In this document: positions 13,016 through 24,900 of the stretch, piece by piece
Layout of the letters: the number at the start of each line of letters is the position of its first letter
Numbering within the stretch: the first letter of the stretch is position 1
Origin: Branchiostoma floridae
Lineage: Eukaryota; Chordata; Leptocardii; Amphioxiformes; Branchiostomatidae
Assembly: GCF_000003815.2 (NCBI RefSeq)
Contig: NC_049993.1
Location: 5,795,686 to 5,859,685, forward strand
Direction: 5' to 3'
DNA: 64,000 nucleotides
Program-made: the position numbers and the translations under genes
The notes under the pieces: generated by a model
The model's database searches: none
Told to the model about the DNA's origin: nothing
What the model saw: the letters and a program-made list of their open reading frames with translations, nothing else

Positions 13016-14325
13016 TCTGTAGTCAAAATCCAACCTTCATGATCGCCAGTTTGTACCATTCTTCAAGAATTAAAAGCTAGGCAGAATCGGCATGTTCTCT
13101 GTCGGATATCACTCTAGCTCATCTTTAAAACTTTTACGAAATTCTTTAACCAGAGATTTCTCAAAAGTGCAGGATATGTTTAAGTACATGTAGAGGTGTA
13201 CATAGCTTTTCTGTGTGCAGTGAAGGAAGTTTATTTGTTTATTTACATGTTACATGGAGCCGGAAGTGAGACCAACTGGTTTAGGTTATACTCCAAACAG
13301 ATATTGGGAGCTAGACTCCAACAAGCCCTTGGGCAAAGATACAATGACATACACACAAAACATGTTTTTCACTGACATTGCTAACTTAACTGCATGTTTA
13401 ACACATTTTTTGCAACATGGTGGCATTGACGTTAGAAATGGCTTTCCAAATCTTAAGAGTGAAGTGTTAAGCCACCTTACAGTTCAAAGTCGGTCTAATG
13501 CTGTTGTTTGCATTGTAACGATTATAGAACGTAAAACGAAGTGCCCCTACTCTGGTTTGAAGGTGTAAACGCTCGTGTATCCATAGCGACGGAGAAACAG
13601 TACAACATCAAACGGTCGGCAACTATAACAACACTGGCTTACCTGCAATCACTTTCTTTTACCTCGACTCAAAGGCTATTGAAGTTGTGCCGTTGTTGAC
13701 TGTTCACCTCCAGTCGTTCGGGTAAAACGTTAATATATCAAACAAAAGCCGCGCCAGTGGGAGAAAGACTTAACCTTAACCTGTGACGTAAGGCAGCTCC
13801 TTGCCTTAAGTCTCCCGTTAAGAAAACGTGTTCCTCGAGTATTTTTTTTTACACTCTAAATAACCAAACCCGGCTATTTCTGGAGAATACATATAAACCA
13901 TGTTTTACACTCACTGTTAATTTGATTGAGGTATGTATGAATAGATGGACCTTAGATTTTTAAGCTTTGTACGTAAAGTACATTAAAAGGTCAAATGCAT
14001 GAAAGTAAACAATTAGTTCACGCCAGCTAATTTAAACTGATCTCAGCTTGTACGAGTAGACATTGCCTAATTATCATTACAGGTACATGTATGGGGAGAC
14101 TTTACCAAAGAAGGTTGTGTTTTCACTACTGTTAGTGTTTTACTTCTAGTTTTCTCATGCAAGTCTTGTATTAACAAAAAACATGTGACATCCTAGCAGT
14201 TTCTACCTGTACTACAGCTCCCTATCAAATGACAGATTTCAAACATTTTTTCTAAGAAGCTTTGCGGAGGTTGGTAGTCTTCCTATTCTGACGTATGTCA
14301 ATATAGAATGGTATATTTTCATTAG
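13016..14325. other. No gene recognised
   Basis: A 104-codon plus-strand frame (13254-13568) has no recognisable motif. The rest is AT-rich non-coding sequence. Confidence 0.45.
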
Positions 14326-14486
14326 CCCCCACCAGGCCTTTCTACGAAGTTACGGGGATCGCAGAATTCGGCCGAAAATTTTGGAAATTGGTCAGGGGAG
14401 TCAGTCCACGCGTAGGCTAACATTCCCTCTTCCCCCGCCAAACCTTCTGGTAGCAAAACTCCTCTGGCAATCATTCTCCCTATACG

Positions 14487-14702
14487 GTCACCGGCATCTA
14501 ATCTCCAAGCAGATCCTACGGTAGCATAAGATAGTATCAAAAGCTACCAGAGGAGTGAAGCCGGCTTAGGAGTGTGTTTCGCTACCGGAAAAATGGACAT
14601 GGCAAATGGACACCTCTTGGCTGACTACAGTACACTCCTTGGCCAGTTTTGTACTATTTTATGCCATTGTAGGATCTGCTTGGAGATTAACCGGCATCGG
14701 TA
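14487..14702. repeat. Fold-back element with arms of about 45 bp
   Basis: The arm TAATCTCCAAGCAGATCCTA (about 14500-14519) recurs inverted as TAGGATCTGCTTGGAGATTA (about 14671-14690). Similarity extends outward to an inverted GGCAT/ATGCC and inward to an inverted TAGCATAA/TTATGCCA. An old MITE or fold-back. A shorter match (ATCTGCTTGGAGAT) is at about 29957. Confidence 0.7.
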
Positions 14703-14705
14703 TTT

Positions 14706-14768
14706 GTCGAGTTGTTTTCGGTTGTTTTCGGTATATTTCAAGTTGTTTTCGGTTGTTTTCGGTATTTA
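14706..14768. repeat. Two copies of a ~31-bp unit
   Basis: A unit of TTGTTTTCGG twice, followed by TAT, occurs twice in a row (about 14711 and 14742), directly next to the fold-back element. Confidence 0.8.
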
Positions 14769-14769
14769 G

Positions 14770-16180
14770 TGAGACCCTCCCAGTGTAGTCAATCTGTTAA
14801 AGACTATATTCTGATGATGTGACTACCTTATCTAGTTACAGTGACTTCATACAGCGCCACAGACCGTTGTCCTCCCATGGTCAGTCTATCACTCCCTCCC
14901 TTCACGCTGACTTACCCACAGAAGAGATGACCACTTCAGCGCCACACACAAGGCTAGGGGGTGACCTTGAAGGTTCTTCAGCACAAATACGCTGCTCCAA
15001 AGGGTCTTTAAGAGACATCTAATCCCCGAACGATTTATTCCCACGACTGTGAACAATGGAAGTTAGTTCTAGCGAGTCGTTTCGGAGTGCCGGAGGAACA
15101 AGAAGGGTAGGGAAGAACAACGAAACGCCTTTCACCGCGCCATGACTCAGAGTTGTCGCCTAGTCTACCACAGTCCTTGAGAGACTCTCCATCTTTTGTC
15201 GAATACGGCGACATTTTCCTTGATGTAATGCTTCTTTCAACATTTGGTAAACAAGTGCTTTGTTTGTTTTTTCTTGTGATTGTGCCAAGCGCTCAGCTGA
15301 CTCTGCTGTTTGCGTTTGCGAGATTTTAAAAGTCAGAGAAGTGCCTCCACTTGAGTGAAATGAAACTTTCATGTTTTCGCCTTCTAACAAAGGAGGGAAT
15401 CCTGCAGGTTTAAAACATAAACATCGCGGTGCTTTAAGCGATTATCGTAGAACCATTTCATGTAGGGACCAGCCAAGCAAGCATACAGCTTACTTTAGAA
15501 TTAGCTCTGTCGCCGCCTAGAAAAACCTACTAAATCTGTCTTAGGTGGATTAAAGCGTTACTTTAATCCCAACCTACACGGATTAGGCCGACAAATCCTT
15601 TATCATAATATTGTATAGTAGATACTTGTCTTTATAATTCTGTCCAATGCATGTGTAACTTGCAATAATTGTCTTTGCTGATTGATTCTATGATACACCT
15701 TCCTATACTAAGCTCTAGGTCGAAAGTGTAACTTAAACTAAGCGAATAGCTTCATCTGTAAGTGTGTCAAAGGTGAAGCTCTTTTGATCAAGACGCTTCT
15801 ATCTCCTTGTCTTAACGCACTCAAATAATAAAAAGATTGTATTGGAAGAAATTTACCTCCAAATGTACGTCAAACTCCAATAATCGCTTCATGGAGTTAG
15901 TTTGTTTGTTTGTTTATTCTTACTTATCCAGGGGTCGCCTGGCTAGCGTTATATTAGTCATTGGAAGGTGACGTTCTATATATAACCCAAAGCTTTCGGT
16001 TGTAAGAAAGGAATTTTTCAGAACCCTGATGATGACCACTTTGATCGACCACTCTAGCTACTCTATCGCACCTACCGAATCCCAAGCAGTTGTATAAGAG
16101 GAACTGAAGTTGTAAAAGAGATCAGAGAAGAAAATGGACACGTGGCCGATAGAGATACATACTACCTTACATGCGCAATG
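14770..16180. other. No gene recognised; one coding-like minus frame
   Basis: Minus-strand frame 15160-15390 encodes a Gln/Glu/Lys-rich helical stretch including QTQTAESAERLAQSQEKTNK, with no stop for about 16 codons upstream of its first ATG. I recognise no family. A (GTTT)n run followed by TATTCTTACTTATCCAGGGG at about 15900-15938 may be an old retroposon tail in antisense. Confidence 0.35.
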
Positions 16181-16182
16181 TA

Positions 16183-16388
16183 CTGTAAATGCAGAAATGT
16201 TCGCGGTGGATTAATGTTCGCGGTTTTCGCGGCGGCCGCTTCACCACTTTTAAAACCACCGCGAACATTTTTCCTTAACAGTAAGAGACTACAGTGCATG
16301 GTGCTACCGCGATATTAAAACCACCGCGAAAAGTCCATTTTCCCGCTACCGCGAAATTAAATCCCCGCGAACTTAAATGCATTTACAG
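16183..16388. mobile_element. TA-flanked MITE with CTGTAAATGCA termini
   Basis: Left end CTGTAAATGCAGAAATGTTCGCGG and right end CCGCGAACTTAAATGCATTTACAG are inverted copies. TA dinucleotides abut both outer edges (16181-16182 and 16389-16390). The interior is rich in further GTTCGCGG and CCGCGAA motifs in both orientations. No coding sequence. TA duplication fits a Tc1/mariner-superfamily mini-element. Confidence 0.88.
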
Positions 16389-17795
16389 TATATCAGCTCC
16401 CTACAATAACATGAGGTGGGGCAGGGCATGTCTTAATTGAACTGTAGTTGTACATGTGCATGTGAATATTCAATAGAAAGTTGGGATATTTTGGCTCGCA
16501 CCACAACGTATATACCAGGAGACCAGCTGTTCTGAACCGAGACGACCCCGCATTCCACATAACCTGTTTACACGAACAACAGGTCTTCAAGTTTATGAAA
16601 AATGTTGAAATCACTGTTGAAAATAAGTTGTGCATGGATGGATTTAATTGCCATCAACTAGCTATTTGTTAAGTATCTTGGTAAACGTTTTGTTGGTGAT
16701 TTGTTACACACTACAGGTCAAAACAAGCTACCCTGTCCTTGTCGTTGTTACCCTTACAAACCTAATGCCGTGGTGTTTTCAAAGCACTTGTTGTGACTAA
16801 ACGCGCGGCATTGTGCGGTGGGGTGGGCGGGAGACGCGCACTTCAGGCCCGCTGAACCGCGACAGGGAGGTCCCGCCAAACACCTGTACCTCCACCTGCA
16901 ACAGATGACATCAGGCCGGAGAAATGTGGCAGTTGTCAGGTCCGCTTGTTGTGACCATAATTACAGCATTGTTGGGTAATTTGTGGGTATACAGGAGCCA
17001 CCCCACATGCCGCACTCGGGCTAGGCTAACTTCGTCTTTACCCTGGGAAAACGCAGACTCCTAACGAGGCACGCAAAGTTTACCGATCCGATCCCTACAT
17101 TGTAACACGCGCGCACGGAACACCCGCCGCCTAACACCCGCCGGTCCACGAACCAGCTGGTCCCAACTATCACTTGCCTCTTTCGAGAAGCGAGCGATAG
17201 TTTGGGACCGGCGTAAGTGGGGCCAGCTGGTAGTGGGGCGGGTGCATGGAGGCGGGAGGGCGCGCGTTAGGCATGGGATCGGTAACTCTTATTTGCGAAG
17301 CTTCTCGAGCTGGTTTCCCAGGGTACTTCGTCTTATGGATGACGTCCTGTAAAGAACACAAATCAGATGTAAATGTGAGGAAAAATGGTAATTTTGCGAT
17401 AGTATGCTTATCTGTAAACGGGCACAGGCCACATAGATAGTCGTTCATAAAAATCTCATGTAGCATAGCCATAGATTCCGTCATAAGATCGAATTTTCAG
17501 TTAGAGAGAACACTGCAGTTTGGAAAGAATCTGCTAGGTAAGGTGCTCTATCTTAAAATAGTTGATGTTGATGATTTCTCAAAACATTCCTGGATACGGG
17601 TTTGAATGACGATATTTCAACATTAGCAAGGACCACTTGCTTTTCAACATTCTTGCCTTGCTGTCGCTGACCTGTGTGCATCTCTGGATATCAATTAAGG
17701 TAGTATAGTGCATGCACTAGTGCCATTGATAGGTGGTATAATTGGTCAAAAGGCCAATCTACGTTCTACGTTTGGCCTCAAGAAGATTAATTCAT

Positions 17796-18110
17796 CTCTT
17801 GAACCCGAGTTTGAACGACGGTCGCTCGTGCTAAGTGACGTCACCCCCGGATTGTGCCCGACACTGTCCTACAACGCTCCGGCCCTTCAAAACAGGTGTT
17901 CACGCAGGTGTGAAAATAACACAATACTTTTCTTCTTGGACGAAAGCAGCTAAACAAAGGCAATACTGGTTGTATGTTTGCAGTTTACAAGAAAGGTCAA
18001 CCTTTTCTATTACTTTTGGTCGCTATGAGGCCAGGTCATCTCCCGAACCCGAGTTTGAACGAAGGTTGTTCGTGCCAAATGCCGTCACCCCGGAGTGTGC
18101 CTGACGGTGT
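17796..18110 (+). repeat. Partial tandem duplication with dispersed copy at 21218-21340
   Basis: GAACCCGAGTTTGAACGA occurs at 17801 and about 18045 (period about 244). The intervening stretch 17869-17990 (CCTACAACGCTCC, AAAACAGGTGTTC, GTTGTATGTTTGCAGTTTAC) recurs in the same orientation at 21218-21340. A dispersed repeat of unknown class, locally duplicated. Confidence 0.75.
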
Positions 18111-20397
18111 CCTACATGCCGGACGGCCGACAGTGTCCACGCTTTGTCACACCTCATGGAACGGCTAGATCCAGCTGGCTCTGGGCCAGATCGGAAGTAC
18201 AGAAACAAAAACATCTAAGAAGACAATCTCAGTCCCTTTTCTTTTCTTTTCCTGAGACGGAGGTGTGATCACCCCTAACCAGGCATATCAGCTGCACTGC
18301 CGCTTTGTTCGCACTCTCTCCGGTAACCCCACGCGTGGCGCGCGGTACGTGCGGCAGGGACAACACCAAGAACATACAACTGTCCTGTAGCTGACTGAAC
18401 ACTTTGAACCTTCGGTCTTCGTTTATTGCATATGTTGTTTGTTATGTTTTGTGTGCCCGGTCTTTCTTATGAATTCGTTGGTCTTACTGGAGTGGCTGTC
18501 CAAGTGTGACTGGAACCAAAGGCACCTCAAGGAGACGCCGTACTTGTTTGAAAAGAAATCTTGTCTTGATAAATGCTGGTTTGATGACACAACTGGTACA
18601 CCAAAAACGATTGTGGGAATGGAGTGCCCTAACATCTTGAATCATACCAAAAGGGCAAGGAGAGCATTGCTTTTAAGAAATACATTCCGCACTGAGGGGC
18701 ACTACATGTATGCATGTCTTGTGATATGTTCAAGTATAGCATCACTTTCTTGAAACTTTTTCCAAGATGATAAAACGTTTGTTACAAGCGAGTTGTGGTT
18801 CAGCCAATTAACTACGAAGTCCAGTTCAGAAAACGGCGCATTCAGAAAACCTTTCTGTCCTCCCTACGTCTACTTGTAGGTTAGGGACAGTATGAAACCC
18901 AGTGGCCCTTCCGGGCTGCCTATCTTTAACTTAAGTACAGTATGTATGTGCACAATTTTTAAGCCGATTACGGTTAACCCTACTACGCCCTAATAACTAC
19001 AACAATAGACAAAAGTCGAACAGTGTTTCACTGTCTACTGGTTGTGCGTATTGGTGGATCATGACTGGTTAACTGCAATCCGATTCTTGAATGAATCACC
19101 ACTTTTGCTCATTGTTGTGGACATCTTCGAATTCAGATTCTTAGTCATATATGGCGTATACATGTGCCCGAATGGTCTACGACAGGTGTATCGCTTGTAT
19201 CATGTCTGACAATCACATTGTATACAGTATACCTTCTTTAGTAGGAAAAGAAAACTCTAAGATCCTTGTTGGTGCTTGGTTGCTTCTTGCAAAAGCCTGC
19301 GTAAAGAATCTACATAATCAAGATCGCACAGCGACCAATGATAAATCTCATGCCATAAATCTCAAGCTCGGTGTATAGAAGTGCAAAGCTGTCTGTAAAG
19401 TTCAACTCAAGGCCTGAAAGACACTAGTATGGTTGCTTCGAACAAAACCATTCTAAGGAGTCTGCTTGGAGGCATTGACGGTTTGGGACATATCAACGAA
19501 CGGCCTTCCCGTGGTCATGTTCCCATGTCCACGTCACTCGGAGCCGCCCCACCGACAATCCCCCAGGAGAAAAACAACAGTTTCAAAAGGTTCAAACGGC
19601 CGCCATTCACGCCAAGCCATCTCCAATAAATGGACCAGAAGACAAACAGCACCGCAAATCGCACCCAGAATTGGTCAGAGTTTACACAGGTTTCTAAAGA
19701 CTTTAAACGAAGACATTGTGGGTACAAAATACGAGCTTTGTTCACCTCTATACCAACACCAGTAAGCCGTGCTGCTGTACAGGAATATCTTTGTTTGGCG
19801 TGAAAGTGTCTTAAGAAGTTATCCGTTGATTCCTTAAGGAGTGATTGAGGCGTACCTTTTCCTTCAAGCGTCAGCGATCACAGGCGCCAGAGAGAACAGT
19901 CCACAATAATCTCTGTTTGCTGTTTTGTTCTTACAGACAGTTGCTGAATGGAAAATAAGAGAATCATAGTGTTCTGACGCACGCCAGTAGTGTATTATTG
20001 CGACGAATGGAGTTAATCTGTTATTCTAGGTCATATTTCGTTCATGCTTGTTTAGGACACAAAATAGTCACTGTGCACCAAAATTAGGAGACGGAAATTT
20101 GTTAGACGTCTACAGTTTCGCGAGCAGAAAAGAGCCAATGAGACTGTCAGCACTGCGGTATGAAAAGTAACTGTACGTACATTGTACGTACGCGCTAACC
20201 TGCTGGGGTTGTAGCTTTATATATACTAGGAAATATCTTTGTGCGGTTTTCCATTCTATACATTTGTTGTTTTGCTCGGTGTTCCAACATAGAAGCTGGT
20301 GAGCACTCAGACTTAATCAACACTTTCACTTCCATGCAAACACATGCACGTTTCAGTTTCAAACCGTTCGAGACTTTCGCACGCGTACGGTCGAATA
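18111..20397. other. No gene recognised
   Basis: The longest frame (18439-18753, plus, 104 codons) overlaps an open minus-strand frame and carries no motif. Nothing here supports exons or an RNA gene. Confidence 0.45.
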
Positions 20398-20399
20398 TA

Positions 20400-20973
20400 C
20401 GAGGGGCGTTCAATAAGTAATGACTCATTTCCCATAGCAGGAGATAAATGAAATTTGGCACAGTTATTATTCTTTCTCTTCATAGAAACTACCCAGAGTT
20501 ATGCATTTCTCCCATCGTTTGATGCAGCTCTAGACACCGTTTTTGTAGGACACCCCAGGTTGGTCCTCCAACATATGCCTCATCAATGGCAGAAGAGGAA
20601 CGACCAGGTCTGGGAGCTGTTTCCACATACTTCCGGCCATGTTTAAATTCAGGATGCCAGCGTTTTACAAGGTCATATGATGGGGCATCATCACCATAAG
20701 TTTCTTTCATTTCATCAAAAGTCTCCTTTGGTGTGCGTCCTTTCAAATACAAAAACCGGATCACTGCGCGACACTCAACTGGCTCCATTTCACATCTGGT
20801 CCATTTCACACCTAACTCAGTTCAAACACCAGTAAATCAGAAACCACAATTAGTTCAGAGTTTTTTTTTTGCAACATCATACTATAGAGATATGAATCAT
20901 TACACATGCAAAATTTCATCTAGATCAGACAACTGGAAGTGGGTCAGAGTTATTACTTATTGAACGCCCCTCG
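20400..20973 (-). mobile_element. Mariner-derived mini-element, copy 1
   Basis: The 574-bp element is bounded by inverted CGAGGGGCGTTCAATAAGTA ends and flanked by TA (20398-20399, 20974-20975). On the minus strand it carries a frame (20489-20809; first ATG on a Tyr/Leu-rich start) whose first ~70 residues match the N-terminal helix-turn-helix of mariner/SETMAR-type transposases: FLYLKGRTPKETFDEM, YGDDAPSYDLVKRW, EFKHGRK. The catalytic domain is missing: the frame passes from the DNA-binding region straight to the 3' end. A full mariner transposase is roughly 345 residues. A second copy lies at 58372-58950. Confidence 0.9.
20489..20809 (-). CDS. Truncated mariner transposase, N-terminal HTH only
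   Basis: 106-codon frame inside the mini-element. It resembles the paired helix-turn-helix N-terminus that binds mariner terminal repeats (motifs YLKGRTPKETFDEM and DAPSYDLVKRW). No DDD/DDE catalytic region follows, so it cannot transpose by itself. It might still bind terminal repeats; there is no evidence of expression. In copy 2 the same region has one extra A in an A-run, which breaks the frame. Confidence 0.75.
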   Translation of the reverse strand: MKWTRCEMEPVECRAVIRFLYLKGRTPKETFDEMKETYGDDAPSYDLVKRWHPEFKHGRKYVETAPRPGRSSSAIDEAYVGGPTWGVLQKRCLELHQTMGEMHNSG

Positions 20974-21217
20974 TACAGGAATGGCCACGAAAAAGTTCGA
21001 ATCTCGTCCCGAATGACCACAATAGCGCATATATGAATATCGCGTCGTAGTACATGCACATGTACATCTTCTGAACAACGGTAATGTTCTTGCCCAAGGG
21101 TTTGTACCCAGATTTAAACAGAAGCTTGTTCACAACCACTTCTCTCACTACGCTAATTCCAGAGTAAACACATGCCCGCTCAGACGCCTTCTGGCCGTTT
21201 GGACCCTCAACCTCGTA

Positions 21218-21340
21218 CCTACAACGCTCCAGCCCTCCAAAACAGGTGTTCGGGCAGGTGTGAAAATAACACAAAACGTTTTTTCTATGACGAAAAGCAG
21301 TGAAACAAAGGAAATACTAGTTGTATGTTTGCAGTTTACA
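21218..21340 (+). repeat. Second copy of the 17869-17990 repeat
   Basis: It shares CCTACAACGCTCC, AAAACAGGTGTTC and GTGTGAAAATAACACAA with the first copy, in the same orientation and order, with scattered substitutions. Confidence 0.75.
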
Positions 21341-21978
21341 CGGAGAAACAGTGCCGATGTACCACTGCACCTGGCCATGGTGTAAGGCAGTTGTCCTCAG
21401 TCTCACCGTGTCAGGCATAGGGCAGCCCTCATTCAAGACCACAATCGCGACCGTGGCCCGTGAAAATACCATGATTATATGGGCCTTCACAGCTGACACC
21501 TGGGTCATAGTTATTACTAGTACTTGCCTGAACCTAAAGGGCCTTCCGGTCCATGTAAATTCGCAATGTTACTGTTTATTATCTCTACTTCCGTTTCTAT
21601 TTAGGCACAGGGTAAGCCTTCATTTTCCAGCTGGCTGACTTGTGTCGAAAAATGCTCGTTTCTGGCGGGATGTTCTGACCAGAGTGTGCAATTCACAGCC
21701 ACAACCACGCTCGTGCAGCCATGAAATCGATACTTCGTCAATTAGTATACAGTTAATTTCTCGTCATAATGACAGAACGACATATATAATAATAATAATA
21801 ATCTTTATTGCATATTCATGCCCGAGGGCTAAATGCACAGAAGGACCTCATGTGGTCTTATGGATGCAGAGAAAAAAGAAACTTAACTAATACAATGGTT
21901 TTAGACTAGGCTAAGCTATACAGTGATTTTAAACTAGGCTAAATGGAGAGGGAACTAAGACACTATGTGTTACAATCG

Positions 21979-24900
21979 TTAATGGCTGCATCTAACATGT
22001 TCTTCTCTCTTTTTGAAACACATGGAGACATATTCACATATTGCGTCAATAGCATGACCGTCCGTGCATGACATCAAGTACTTGAATAAGCCTTGTCTTG
22101 ACATTTTCTTATAATTGTTGTCTATTCGTATGGCATTGTATAGGGATTGGCGTTCGTATTCATATAATGTACAATCTAGTAAAAAATGTGTCTCGTCTTC
22201 GATATACAAGTGGTCACAGAATTTACATGTTCTATCATTTAAAGGAGTGCGGTTATGCCTGCCGGATTCTATATGTAACGGATGGTCACTTATGCGAAAT
22301 CTACACATAGCTCTGCGATGTTCAAAGCTTGAGATGTTTAGATATGTTTCTCTTTCATATGTTTCTTTGAATGTTTTGTACGTCCTCAATTTGTTTCCCT
22401 GGTTTTCTTTTCGTCCAATCGCTTGTAGTTCTGAATGGAATCTTTGGATGAAAATATCTTTCAACCTTTGCTTTAGTTGATTTAGATGAGTGGGTACGTT
22501 AGAGTGACCGTTTATATATAGGTAGGCAAAGCCGGACTCCTCTAAGAGTTTCCTTACATCAGATAACCAGCAGGATGTTTTACGACTATCTAGTTCCTGC
22601 TGTACCATGTAAGCTTCATATTGAAGACTACCTGTGTGCACTTCGTTGGCTAATCTAAAATAATAATTATACATTCTGCATTGAGCTTCAATCCACAAGG
22701 GGAAACGCCCCAGTTCCGCTCTACTTGCAAAATTACTAGCGTTCCTTCGAACACCTAGGATGTATTTACAGAATTTCAGATGGACGGACTCTAAAGGAGA
22801 TTTGTCATCCAATTTGCTACTACACCAGACTTCAGATCCATACAATAAAATAGGTAGGACACATGTGTCAAACAATTTGCAATGCAGTGATACAGAAGAT
22901 CTAGATTCTCCTAATGTACTTCTAATACTAAATAATGCTCTTAGGGCCTTCTTTTGTAGATTCTTTACAGCAGTACTAAATGTGCAACCTGCTGTAAACA
23001 TAATACCTAGGTAACAGTAAGTTGGAACAATGTCTATCCTTTTATTGTATAAAGAGAAATTTAAGCTAGAAAATAAGTGGCCCCTTTTGTTGAATACAAT
23101 AATCTTTGTTTTCGCTAGATTGACTGTTAATTTCCATTTTTGGCAATATTGGCCAAGAGTGTTAATTGCGTTCTGCAGTCCCTCTTGAGTTTCAGATAAC
23201 AAGACAATGTCGTCAGCATAAAATAAGCTGGTCAATTTTGAGTGTTTTAACAGAGGAGCATCTATGTTTACTGAATCGAGTTTATCAATGAGATCGCTAA
23301 TGTACAAGTTGAATAATGTGGGACTTAGAACGCACCCTTGTCGGACACCAATTTCAATAGGAAAACTGTCGCTAAGGCCTTCCCTAGTTTTGACGCTAGC
23401 TTCGGATCGGTTGTACAGGTCTTTGATTATATCAAAAACTTTGCCTGTGATCCCACTGGAAAGAAGTTTATATAACAGTCCCTCGTGCCAAATAGAATCA
23501 AAGGCTTTTGATAAATCAACAAAGCAAGCAAATAGACGTTTTCCTGACTGGGTGTATTTTGATATAAGAGTTTTCAAAATGAAGATATTATCAGATGTTC
23601 TGTAGTTTTTGCGAAATCCTGTTTGATTTGGTTTGATTATTTCTTTATCTTCGAAAAGGGTTGACAGTCGTTTGTTTAATATAGAGGAGAACAGTTTTCC
23701 TAAGCAGCTGGAAATTGCGATTCCCCGGTAATTATTTGGGTCATCTTTTCGCCCTGCTTTGAAGATGGGGACAATAAAACTTTTGGTCCACATTTTGGGG
23801 AAAATTCCCTTCGAAAGTGTACTATTGAATAACTTCAGTAGAGGGGTGAGTAGAAGTCTTTTTCCTGCTTTGAGCATTTCATTGGTTATCATGTCCTCTC
23901 CACTAGCTTTTTTGTTTTTGAGGGCCTGTATTGCATCATTAATTTCTGAGGCCGTAATTGGGTTGTCCAGGGGCTCTGAACTCGGTTTACATTTCTGCAG
24001 TGTCTGAAATTTGTCAATGATTTCTTTTTCAAAGTTAGAGTCGAAGGTTTTTTGTTTTAATCTGGATTCGCTATGGATGGTTTTGAAGTGATTAAGCCAT
24101 GTGTTAGTTGACAGGTCTTCTTGATGTGCCGAATCGGACTTTTTCAGTTCTTTGAGTAGGTTCCAGAAAGCGGTGGGATTATTTTCTTGAAGATTTTGAA
24201 GACGTATCAGACAGCTGTTTTCATGTTGCCGTTTTCGTGTTCTAACTAGCTTATTAAATTCTTTCTTTTTCTTGAAGTAGCTACCTCTAATGGATGGGTT
24301 TTTAGGGTTGTGCATAAGAAGGTATCTAAGGTTTTTTAGTTCATTGCGGGCCTCATAACAAGTTTTGTTAAACCATTTTTTGTTCTGTTTTTGTCCTTTA
24401 GGTGTCCTGTTACTTTTTACTTTTAATGACATCCTTCCGGCCATTTCAAGAATTTTTTTGAACTTGCTAACTTCTTCGTCAATTATTGGTGTCGTATCCT
24501 GTTCAACACATAGAAAGTTATCTAGTTGTTCAGATATCGCCGGACTACTTAGAGCATGGAGAAATTTTTCGCCGGAATCTGAATCCCAGATGAACCTTTT
24601 TGGTAGAGGACGTAGTTTACTTTTGGGTATTTTTGCGTCCTGAAAGTGCCAGTGTGGCGTACTAATATTCGTTGTTATGAGACAGTGATCCGAAAGTTCT
24701 GTTAAGTCATGAACTTTGAAAACATTAATGTTATGGAGGAGATCACTACTTACAATGGTATAGTCCACTGTGCTGCAGCCCTTGGGCTGATAGCAAGTGT
24801 AGCGGCCGTTTAGATCGCCCAAGACACGACCATTAAGGATGCGGAGGTCTGAATGGGCACAGAGATCAATTAGCTTTTTGCCAAAGGCATTTGGGGGATT

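Noticed and set aside
13254-13568. 104-codon plus-strand frame starting ATG
   Set aside because: No domain motif, no splice context and no support from neighbours; length is possible by chance in 64 kb.
18439-18753. 104-codon plus-strand frame with an open antisense partner
   Set aside because: Both strands are open over the same bases and neither shows a family motif.
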